Source: Firmicutes bacterium UBA1065
Lineage (GTDB): Bacteria; Bacillota; Clostridia; Tissierellales; Sedimentibacteraceae
NCBI GenBank assembly: GCA_002316225.1
Contig: DCDC01000068.1
Coordinates: 1 to 14,146 of the forward strand
DNA length: 14,146 nucleotides
Reading direction: 5' to 3'
The notes below the pieces were generated by a model. It searched no databases, was not told the origin of the DNA, and saw nothing but the letters and a program-made list of their open reading frames with translations. Positions 6,990 through 13,685 of the stretch are shown here, in pieces. Within the stretch, counting starts at the first letter, position 1, and each line of letters opens with the position of its first letter. The position numbers were made by a program, and so were the translations under genes.

Positions 6990-7077
6990 CAATTAATCCT
7001 CCTGTTTTTCTTTTTTACTAAATTGGACAAAAAATAAAATCATGCATAATAAATAGTTTTTAATATCAACTCCCTCA

Positions 7078-7527
7078 CTAAATATTTTTTTTACTTATAT
7101 CGTCAAATATCTTAAAATGCTTCCATACATCAACAGAATGCTTAATGGCCTTTTCTCCTGCTTCAAGGTCTCTTTTAATTATTGAGTCAATAATTGGCCT
7201 GTGGCAGCTGAGTGCTTCTTGTCCAAAAATTTCATCTCTTTTGTCTTTATAAATATTTGGGACATATAAATCCATTACTAAATTATAAATAGTTTGTACC
7301 AATCTGTTTCCTGTTGCCTTGCCAAGTGCTGTATGAAACATTAATTCCGTTTCAATCAGAACTTCATCTTCAAATTCTCCCAATTTAATTTTTTCAGCAG
7401 TATATGCATATGCCTTTTCCAAGCTGTCAATATCTTCTTGTGTTGCATTTTGTATCGCTAATTTTATTATTCCTAATTCTATCACTTCTCGTAATTCTTT
7501 TAATTCGTTTACTTTATACCGCTTATG
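7078..7527 (-). pseudogene. FadR/GntR-family regulator, ligand-binding (FCD) domain only
   Basis: The open frame encodes an FCD-type C-terminal domain: VNELKELREVIELGIIKLAI, then NATQEDIDSLEKA, IETELMFHTALGKATGN (the usual D/E..FH..L..A.GN pattern) and a C-terminal HRPIIDSIIKRDLEAGEKAIKHSV with the last helix histidine. Complete FadR-type GntR proteins are about 220-240 aa with a winged helix of about 70 residues in front. Here a TGA (7530-7528) comes 14 codons before the first possible GTG start (7485), and no winged-helix sequence was recognisable in any frame further upstream to the amidase promoter. It therefore cannot bind DNA as the family does. It sits upstream of the damaged kinase and pdxA, consistent with the former local regulator. 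Confidence 0.78.
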
Positions 7528-7652
7528 TCAATTATTAATTCATTTTTATTCTAATTGATTTATTTTTAACAAATTAAGCGCACTCTTGCACCAGATTAAA
7601 CTATGTCCAAAGAAATGTGTAATCCTAATGTAATGAAAATGTTGTAGGAAAA

Positions 7653-7661
7653 TGGTATAAT
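7653..7661 (+). promoter_or_regulatory. Extended -10 promoter of the amidase gene
   Basis: TGGTATAAT (7653-7661) has a perfect -10 with the TGn extension, which can compensate for a weak -35; no good -35 lies at 16-18 bases. Predicted start is near 7668, leaving a leader of about 90 bases. I looked for a known riboswitch in that leader and recognised none. Confidence 0.6.
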
Positions 7662-7758
7662 AACAAGAAAAATTTATGCGCCTTATTAGGCCATAATCCT
7701 TTAAGGGACATCCTTTCATTATGAAACGCTAACCTGTTAAGATTAGAAAGGAGATATA

Positions 7759-9171
7759 ATGAAGAAGACTCTATCATCTATAATATTTTTTATGCTTTTT
7801 ATAAATACATATGTTTATGGAGCTACCGGTTATACTAACATTTCAAATATTGGTCTGTATAATAATGCAAACTATGGCTCGGGAATAAAAGACACCCTGA
7901 AAATGAGTTCAAGGCTTGAGATACTGGATCAAAAGGATGGGTGGTGTAAGGTAGAAACACTTGAGGGCAAAACCGGATGGATTGAAAAATATTTTGTATC
8001 CCTCCCCTCGGAAAGATACATTGCAAACAATACAGCCTACAATATAAATATAAGAGAAGCCCCCACAACCGGCTCCAAAGCAGTCGGAAATTTAAAACCG
8101 GGTGAAAGGGCTGAATATATCGACACATACCACAGCTGGCATATCATTAGGTATGCCGGTGGTGAATACTACATAGCAAGCTGGTTAACGGATATCGAAT
8201 ACAAGCAGGCGGAAAAAATATATTTCCTCTATGACTCCATCAATATTAGAAGCAAAGCCTCATTGGACAGCAAGGTCATCACCCAGGGCAACAAGGGAGA
8301 TTCCTTTGAAGTTGTTGGGGAAGAAAAGGGCTGGTATAAAATTAAGCTAAAAGATTCAAGTTTCGGTTATGTTGCGGCATGGCTCACTACCCATGACCCA
8401 AACAGCTTAAATCCGGACAAGGTAACCTACAAAAGAACTAGCGATGCCTTAAACTTGAGGACAGGCCCCTCTGTTGAATACGACAGGATTCTTACCTTGA
8501 AGGCAGGTGAAACGGTAAGAGTTGTGGCAAGCCAAGGAGCTTGGGACAAGGTAGTTACTCAAAATGGATATACCGGATGGTGCAACAATTATTATTTAAA
8601 AGAAAGCCTCCCCCTGGCGGGAAAAGTCATACTCCTGGATCCCGGCCACGGTGGCAATGATCCGGGGGCAATAAGCTACTCAGGAAAATATGAGAAATAT
8701 ATAAACCTTAGCGTTGCCCAAAACTTAAAGGAAGTGCTCAACAAGGCAGGAGCAATCGTCTATATGACAAGATCCGGTGATACATATATTACTAACAAGG
8801 AAAGGGGCAGGTTGGCCGATAAATTGGGAGCTGACATCCTACTTTCCATACACCACAATTCACTGGGCAACAGCGATTATTTCGGACTTTCAACATATTA
8901 TAACACAATAAATTACAAATCCCCGACCTACGGCTACAATTTGGCGGAAGCAATATACTTAAATGCAGTTTCAATAAACGGGGTTTACAGGGATGGCATA
9001 TTGGACAGGAATTACGAAGTTTTAAGAGAAACCAATACTCCGGCTGCCTTGATAGAAATAGGCTTTATGTCTAACCCAACGGAAGAAATGAACATCCACA
9101 ACCTGAGCTTCCAAAATGTCATGGTTGAAAAAATCGCTAACGGTATAATAGATTACTTTTATGCATATTAA
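7759..9171 (+). CDS. Secreted N-acetylmuramoyl-L-alanine amidase with four SH3b repeats
   Basis: A zinc amidase that cuts the bond between muramic acid and the stem peptide of peptidoglycan. Of 470 residues, 1-21 form a signal peptide (KK, hydrophobic core, YVYGA cleavage region). Four bacterial SH3 domains follow at about 25-82, 90-147, 154-212 and 222-282; the last three carry the NIR or NLR motif (N97-I-R, N162-I-R, N232-L-R) and all end in GW/YV-type strands. These probably bind the wall. The Amidase_3 domain spans about 289-468 with zinc ligands H297 (LDPGHGG), E312 and H365 (SIHHN), and catalytic E433 (ALIEIGFMSN). AAAGGAG (7747-7753) precedes the ATG. It is a single-gene unit, convergent with the threonine operon, with its own promoter and terminator. 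A role in wall turnover, cell separation or sporulation is possible; the substrate specificity is not visible. Confidence 0.95.
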   Translation: MKKTLSSIIFFMLFINTYVYGATGYTNISNIGLYNNANYGSGIKDTLKMSSRLEILDQKDGWCKVETLEGKTGWIEKYFVSLPSERYIANNTAYNINIREAPTTGSKAVGNLKPGERAEYIDTYHSWHIIRYAGGEYYIASWLTDIEYKQAEKIYFLYDSINIRSKASLDSKVITQGNKGDSFEVVGEEKGWYKIKLKDSSFGYVAAWLTTHDPNSLNPDKVTYKRTSDALNLRTGPSVEYDRILTLKAGETVRVVASQGAWDKVVTQNGYTGWCNNYYLKESLPLAGKVILLDPGHGGNDPGAISYSGKYEKYINLSVAQNLKEVLNKAGAIVYMTRSGDTYITNKERGRLADKLGADILLSIHHNSLGNSDYFGLSTYYNTINYKSPTYGYNLAEAIYLNAVSINGVYRDGILDRNYEVLRETNTPAALIEIGFMSNPTEEMNIHNLSFQNVMVEKIANGIIDYFYAY

Positions 9172-9180
9172 AAGCAAAAT

Positions 9181-9210
9181 ACGGGTGCTGTCATAATTGA
9201 CAGCACCCGT
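9181..9210. terminator. Bidirectional terminator between amidase and patatin genes
   Basis: A perfect 13-bp stem, ACGGGTGCTGTCA (9181-9193) and its complement (9198-9210), has a 4-base loop. On the minus strand it is followed by ATTTTGCTTTT, a good U-run for the threonine/patatin transcript. On the plus strand CTTGTCCTTGTT follows, a weaker U-run for the amidase transcript that begins 9 bases after its stop. Confidence 0.88.
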
Positions 9211-9228
9211 CTTGTCCTTGTTATTCTT

Positions 9229-9255
9229 GAGATCCTTCGCTTCGCTCAGGATGAC
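9229..9255 (+). repeat. Intergenic palindromic repeat, near-intact copy
   Basis: The 27-base core begins GAGATCCTTCGCTTCGCTC and ends AGGATGAC, with ATCCT/AGGAT as outer arms. A partial second unit, TTCAGGATGA (9267-9276), follows; the copy at 13612-13638 has the same trailing unit. Very similar short sequences are scattered between genes in many bacterial genomes. It lies between the terminator and the patatin stop codon. Confidence 0.8.
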
Positions 9256-9287
9256 GCAAGGTAAAGTTCAGGATGATATACGTATCA

Positions 9288-10496
9288 CTAAATAAACAGT
9301 TCCGCGAAGATTTCTACAAGCAGGTCATCCTTGACGGCTAAGGATAAAATCCGGTTATGCTTGATAAAATCCGGTACCCTCTTTATGAAAGCCGTAGGAT
9401 TTTCCCTGAACCTTTCAATCGTCTCATGGTAAAATTCTTCAGCCTTATATATTTTAAATCTTTCTAACCCGTATTTTTCAGCAATTTTTTCAAAGAACCT
9501 TATTGCTATATCCTGGTAGTCATTTTCACCCTTCATGTCCAGGATGGACTCCAGCCTGGGCAGGACCTTCTCAAAAAACATCCTGTCTTCGCTCACCTTG
9601 TCATATCCTAAAAGATGTCCTATATAATACAACCTTTCCTTATATTCATTGTAAAAATCCACCAACCTGTTTATAAAGTTTCCCTCATAAGGAACTATGT
9701 AATACTTGTAGCCCTTAAGCTTTTTGAAAACCTTCATGGTGTCGTAGTAGCCCAGATTTATTAGTTCCATTGCTTTTTCCTTGTTAAAGTCCAAAGCACC
9801 CAACATTGATCCCAGGCTTTCCACCGGTTGAATGTAGGTTATGTTTAAATCCTTCTTCCTGACCTTCCTGACCACACCCAAAGCTAAGGTCCTTACGGCT
9901 ATAATATCCTTATAGCCCTTATTAGCCAAGATATCTATGGGAAGGTTGTTATAAAAGCCCCCGTCCAAATATTTTTTCCCGTCCACCTCTTCTATTTTGA
10001 ATGCAGGAAGGTTTGCGCTTGCAATCAGAAAATCAATTAATTTCCCTTTGGGTATATCTTCCTTCATGAGCTCCATGGGCTTCTTGTCGGTCAGATTAAC
10101 CGTTACTATTCCAAAATCTATATTAGAATTGCGTATTTTATCCTCATCTATGTAAGAGTCAAACAGCTCCCGTATTCTTGAAGTGTCCAGGCCTCGATTG
10201 TTCAGGATTTCTTTGGATTGATGCAGCAAATATGAGAAGTTGATATCATGCAAATTAAAATTTTTCAAATCAGTGATTGCTTTTGGGTCCAGGTCAAACA
10301 ATTCGTATGAATTGACGCTGTACCATATTTTTTCAAGCAGGTCGTAATCACCCTGAACCATCATGGCCCCATTGATGGCACCTATTGATGTTCCGGCTAT
10401 CCCTCCTATTTCGATATTCAGTTCTCTTAATGCCTTATATGCTCCCACATGGTAAGCACCTTTGGCACCGCCGCCTTCCAAAACCAATCCGTACAT
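9288..10496 (-). CDS. Patatin-like phospholipase/acylhydrolase
   Basis: A 402-aa serine acylhydrolase of the patatin family (RssA/YchK-like), probably acting on lipid esters. The fold's motifs are all present: glycine-rich oxyanion loop GGGAKG (8-13), nucleophile elbow GTSIG with S37 (35-39), and the dyad aspartate in DGG (178-180, KYLDGGFYNNLP). The patatin domain covers about 1-205. The remaining 200 residues are charged and helical with no domain I recognise. No signal peptide or membrane span is seen, so it is probably cytoplasmic. It starts 8 bases after the stop of the ACT-domain gene, with AGGTGAT overlapping that stop, so it is the last gene of the thrC operon. Its physiological substrate and any link to threonine are unknown. 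Confidence 0.92.
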   Translation of the reverse strand: MYGLVLEGGGAKGAYHVGAYKALRELNIEIGGIAGTSIGAINGAMMVQGDYDLLEKIWYSVNSYELFDLDPKAITDLKNFNLHDINFSYLLHQSKEILNNRGLDTSRIRELFDSYIDEDKIRNSNIDFGIVTVNLTDKKPMELMKEDIPKGKLIDFLIASANLPAFKIEEVDGKKYLDGGFYNNLPIDILANKGYKDIIAVRTLALGVVRKVRKKDLNITYIQPVESLGSMLGALDFNKEKAMELINLGYYDTMKVFKKLKGYKYYIVPYEGNFINRLVDFYNEYKERLYYIGHLLGYDKVSEDRMFFEKVLPRLESILDMKGENDYQDIAIRFFEKIAEKYGLERFKIYKAEEFYHETIERFRENPTAFIKRVPDFIKHNRILSLAVKDDLLVEIFAELFI

Positions 10497-10504
10497 AATA
10501 TCAC

Positions 10505-10939
10505 CTATTCAACCGATAATAATTTAACTTGTGTTGTACCCTTTAATTTTTTCATTTCAGCCACCACTTCGTCAATAGGCTTGCTCAAGTCGGAAATATC
10601 CAGGGATACATTCACCGATGCCTTGCCATTGATGGGAATGCTTTGATTTATGGTAAGAATATTGGCATGTTCCTGGGATAAATAATTCAGGACATTGGAA
10701 AGAACCCCTTTCTCATGCTTGAGCATCATTGATACCACCGCTTTTCTGCCTATTGAGTTTTCATCCGGTGAAAAAACAAAATCCTTATATTTATAATAAG
10801 TACTCCTGCTAATACCTACGGCTTTCACCGCCTCGCTAATACTCTTTGCACTTCCGCTGTTGATTAAGTTCCTGGCTTCAATTACCTTTTCATATACATC
10901 CGGAAGGATTTTTTTGCTTACAATCAAATAGTTTTTCAT
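10505..10939 (-). CDS. ACT-domain protein, PheB/UPF0735 family
   Basis: A small 144-aa protein with two parts. Residues about 30-52 (AKSISEAVKAVGISRSTYYKYKD) look like a helix-turn-helix. Residues about 68-143 form an ACT domain, AVVSMMLKHEKGVLSNVLNYL followed by ANILTINQSIPINGKASVNVSLD, the amino-acid-sensing fold found in many biosynthetic regulators. The architecture fits the UPF0735/PheB family, whose members often sit next to threonine or aromatic amino acid genes. The gene begins 15 bases after thrB with GAGGTGGAAG before the ATG. A sensor or regulator that binds an amino acid such as threonine is a reasonable inference, but no ligand or DNA target is visible. Confidence 0.9.
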   Translation of the reverse strand: MKNYLIVSKKILPDVYEKVIEARNLINSGSAKSISEAVKAVGISRSTYYKYKDFVFSPDENSIGRKAVVSMMLKHEKGVLSNVLNYLSQEHANILTINQSIPINGKASVNVSLDISDLSKPIDEVVAEMKKLKGTTQVKLLSVE

Positions 10940-10954
10940 CTTCCACCTCTAATA

Positions 10955-11836
10955 TTATAAAATTTCAACTTTTGCCCCCGTATTATCTGTCTCCAGCATC
11001 TTAATTTCCCAATTGTGCTTTAATCTGCTCATGCCTTCTTTAATTCTAACAGGAAATCTTTCATCCTTGGTTATATTCATTATAGTTGGTCCCGAGCCGC
11101 TTATAAAAATCGCCTGTGACCCCCCTTTTACACATATTGCTTTTACCTCATCCCACTCATGTATCAGGCTGCCCCTGTATTGCTGGTGCAGCTTATCCTT
11201 CAATGCAATCCTTATCATCTCCATATCCCCTGTTTCAAGAGCCTTTAACAAGACTGCAACCCTTGAAAGATTAAAGACCGCATCCTGGAAATCAATTGTT
11301 TTGGGAAGAATTTTCCTTGCTTCATGGGTAGAAGTTTTAAAATCAGGTATCAAGGCACAAAACTTAAGCTTATTGCTTATGTCGTACCTGATTGCATAAG
11401 GCTTTTCATTTTCAATCAGGGAAGCCGTCAGTCCCCCGTAAATGCAGGGAGAAATGTTGTCCGGATGTCCTTCTAACATAACGGCAAGCTCATACATTTC
11501 ATCCCTTGTAAGCCTTCCCTTGTAAAGGGCATTGGCCCCAAAGACTCCTCCGACTATGCAGGCTGAACTGCTGCCCAGACCCCTTGAAACGGGAATATTC
11601 AGTTTCATGGAAATTTTTAAGCCGTCAACCTTTTTCCCCAATTTTTCCGCGGCAGCAACAAAGGATCTGTAAACCAAATTCTTCTTATTCTTATAAATAT
11701 CCGGACACCCTTCGATAATTAACCCTTTATCAATTTCTTCAAAAGTGTATTCATTGTATAGTTTAAGCGCTAAGCCCAGGGTATCAAATCCGGGCCCTAT
11801 GTTTGCCGTAGTTGCCGGAGCGGTAACCTTAACCAT
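10955..11836 (-). CDS. thrB: Homoserine kinase
   Basis: A GHMP-family kinase of 293 aa that phosphorylates L-homoserine with ATP, the step before threonine synthase. The N-terminus has APATTANIGPGFDTLGLAL (6-24), the ATP-binding loop is PVSRGLGSSSA (82-92), and the C-terminal GHMP motif appears as FISGSGPTIM. Length matches the family (about 290-310). The ATG overlaps the end of thrC by 8 bases and GAGGTG within thrC serves as its ribosome binding site, so the two are translationally coupled. A homoserine dehydrogenase gene is not in this window. Confidence 0.97.
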   Translation of the reverse strand: MVKVTAPATTANIGPGFDTLGLALKLYNEYTFEEIDKGLIIEGCPDIYKNKKNLVYRSFVAAAEKLGKKVDGLKISMKLNIPVSRGLGSSSACIVGGVFGANALYKGRLTRDEMYELAVMLEGHPDNISPCIYGGLTASLIENEKPYAIRYDISNKLKFCALIPDFKTSTHEARKILPKTIDFQDAVFNLSRVAVLLKALETGDMEMIRIALKDKLHQQYRGSLIHEWDEVKAICVKGGSQAIFISGSGPTIMNITKDERFPVRIKEGMSRLKHNWEIKMLETDNTGAKVEIL

Positions 11837-13340
11837 TTTTCACCTCGTTAATACTCTTATTTGAAGCTTTGGTTACAAAAGCTTCCATTTCATCGACGGC
11901 GCAAGTTTCAAAATGCCTGATTTTTTTGTTTTTTATTTCACTTAAGTTTTCGGGTATCTTTACCCCTGTTTTTTGTGATAACTCCTCCATTATTGCAAAT
12001 TCATCATCCTTTGTCCTGCCGTAAAGGGCCTCATATACGCTTCCTGCAAATTTAAAGGGGCTGGCTGTTGCAAGAACCACGCTGACACTTTCATCCCCTG
12101 TATCTATTTTATAATCTTCTAAGGATTTATATGCCACCGCAGTGTGGGTATCAAGAAGATATCCCTCTTCCTCAAAAACTTTCCTGATGGTTTTTTGGGC
12201 TTCCTCCATGTAAACACAGCCTCCGTAAAAGTCTTCCCTGAGCTTTTCTCCCATTTCACCGGTAATTTCATACCTGCCGCTGGCATTTAACCTTTCCATA
12301 TATTCCCTGACCCTTTCATTGTCCTTGCCGCTTAAATAATACAGGAGTCTTTCCAGATTGCTTGATACCAAAATATCCATGGAGGGTGAAATGGTTTTGT
12401 AAAATTCCCTGTTTTTATCATAGACTCCGGTTTTAATAAAGTCATAGAGCACATTGTTCTCATTTGAAGCACAAATCAGCTTATTAACGGGAAGTCCCAT
12501 AACTTTTGCGTAGTATCCGGCCAAAATATTCCCGAAGTTGCCCGTAGGAACGGCAAAATTAACCTTGTCCCCTGTCTTTATAGCATTATATTCTACAAGC
12601 CTGGCATAAGAATAAAAGTAATATGCCACCTGGGGAACCAATCTCCCAATATTAATGGAATTGGCAGAGGACAAAAATTTGTTTCTTTCCCCCATTTCCT
12701 TGTTGAAGCTTTCATTTGTAAATATATTCTTTACCCCGGTCTGGGCATCGTCAAAATTGCCTTTAACAGCACAAACAAATGTATTGACCCCTTCCTGGCT
12801 AGTCATTTGCAGCTCCTGAACCTTGCTCACCCCTCCTAAGGGGTAAAATACCACAATCTTGGTCCCCTTAACGTCCTTAAAGCCTTCTAAGGCTGCCTTG
12901 CCCGTATCCCCTGATGTGGCAGTAAGAATAATTATCTCTCCTGTAATGTCATTCATTTCATAGGCTGCCCTCATGAGATGAGGCAATATGGAAAGGGCAA
13001 GATCCTTAAAAGCAGATGTGGGCCCGTGAAAAAGCTCCGTTACATAATTATCTCCCACTTTAACCAGGGGAGTTATTTCATGTGAAGAGAATTTATCGGT
13101 GTAGGCCTTGCTTACGCATTCTTTGATTGTTTCCTCGGGAAAATCATCAAGGAGGGTAGAAAGGACAACTTCTGCGATTTCCAGGTAACTTTTCCCCGGT
13201 AAGCTCTTTATGGGTATTTTTTTCTTTTCCAAGTCTCTCATTACAAACAAACCGCCATCATTGGCAATACCCTTCAACACGGCTTCCGAAGCAGCAGCCT
13301 TCAGCCCGGAATTTCTGGTGCTTTCATAGCTTTGAGCCAT
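11829..13340 (-). CDS. thrC: Threonine synthase
   Basis: A fold-type II pyridoxal-phosphate enzyme that turns O-phospho-L-homoserine into L-threonine. The 503-aa length and N-terminal YESTRNSGLKAAASEAVLKG belong to the long (E. coli/yeast-like) class of threonine synthase. The PLP lysine is K112 in FHGPTSAFKDLALSILP, and ATSGDTGKAA (141-150) is the phosphate-binding region; SANSINIGRLVPQ and VPTGNFGNILAGYYA are further family landmarks. The ATG is preceded by CGGAGGA. It heads the thrC-thrB-ACT-patatin operon from the promoter at 13370-13398. The leader is only about 25 bases, so no threonine T-box or attenuator fits there. Confidence 0.97.
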   Translation of the reverse strand: MAQSYESTRNSGLKAAASEAVLKGIANDGGLFVMRDLEKKKIPIKSLPGKSYLEIAEVVLSTLLDDFPEETIKECVSKAYTDKFSSHEITPLVKVGDNYVTELFHGPTSAFKDLALSILPHLMRAAYEMNDITGEIIILTATSGDTGKAALEGFKDVKGTKIVVFYPLGGVSKVQELQMTSQEGVNTFVCAVKGNFDDAQTGVKNIFTNESFNKEMGERNKFLSSANSINIGRLVPQVAYYFYSYARLVEYNAIKTGDKVNFAVPTGNFGNILAGYYAKVMGLPVNKLICASNENNVLYDFIKTGVYDKNREFYKTISPSMDILVSSNLERLLYYLSGKDNERVREYMERLNASGRYEITGEMGEKLREDFYGGCVYMEEAQKTIRKVFEEEGYLLDTHTAVAYKSLEDYKIDTGDESVSVVLATASPFKFAGSVYEALYGRTKDDEFAIMEELSQKTGVKIPENLSEIKNKKIRHFETCAVDEMEAFVTKASNKSINEVKNG

Positions 13341-13369
13341 AGAATCCTCCGTCTTTTATTTATTAATAT

Positions 13370-13398
13370 ATAATATACTGTTCTCGTACCAATTACAA
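13370..13398 (-). promoter_or_regulatory. Sigma-A-type promoter of the thrC operon
   Basis: On the minus strand TTGTAA (13393-13398) and TATTAT (13370-13375) are separated by 17 bases. Predicted start is near 13363, about 23 bases before the thrC ATG. Matches are four of six and five of six to consensus. Confidence 0.65.
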
Positions 13399-13483
13399 GT
13401 GTTTTTTATTTGTGACATCGTTTGCTGCTATGAATTTAAGTCATAACAGCATGTATCATTGCTATGAATGCTCCCCGAATTTT

Positions 13484-13513
13484 CATTCTGAGGGCTTCAG
13501 ACAGAAGAATCTT
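13484..13513 (-). repeat. Decayed palindromic repeat copy
   Basis: The plus strand keeps the outer part CATTCTGAG and the inner part GAAGAATCTTA of the family, with a drifted middle. It is the same half-unit as 13582-13610 and lies about 70 bases upstream of it. Confidence 0.5.
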
Positions 13514-13581
13514 AAAGCAAATAATACTGTTTTTATTTTGATTTGTATGATAAAATAACCTTAATAAGAAATTCGGCATTA

Positions 13582-13638
13582 TTCTGAAGGCATTATCTCG
13601 AAGAATCTCATGAGATCCTTCCCTTCGCTCAGGATGAC
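13582..13638. repeat. Head-to-head pair of palindromic repeat units
   Basis: A drifted half (ATTCTGA...GAAGAATCTCA, 13582-13610) meets a near-intact half (TGAGATCCTTC...TCAGGATGAC, 13611-13638) around the perfect palindrome ATCTCATGAGAT. The right half matches the copy at 9229-9255 at 26 of 27 positions. A trailing TTCAGGATGAC follows at 13646-13656, as at 9267-9276. As RNA the pair could fold into one long hairpin in the dxr leader. Confidence 0.75.
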
Positions 13639-13685
13639 AAAAGCATTCAGGATGACAAAGCATATGGAAATAACAAGGAGTAATC

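Larger units (their letters stand above)
13399..13685. other. Gap between divergent thrC and dxr: repeats and leader only
   Basis: No credible gene on either strand. It contains a 9-base direct repeat GCTATGAAT (13427-13435 and 13461-13469), three copies or half-copies of the palindromic repeat family (13484-13638), and the dxr ribosome binding site AAGGAG (13675-13680). A weak plus-strand promoter may lie near TATGATAAAAT around 13547-13557, but I could not pair it with a good -35. Confidence 0.6.

Noticed and set aside
7662..7758. Possible riboswitch (c-di-GMP or c-di-AMP type) in the amidase leader
   Set aside because: The leader is about 90 bases and shows none of the conserved blocks of those classes; only a normal ribosome binding site is visible.
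13341..13400. T-box or threonine attenuator before thrC
   Set aside because: The predicted leader is about 25 bases and no specifier loop, T-box sequence or terminator is present.
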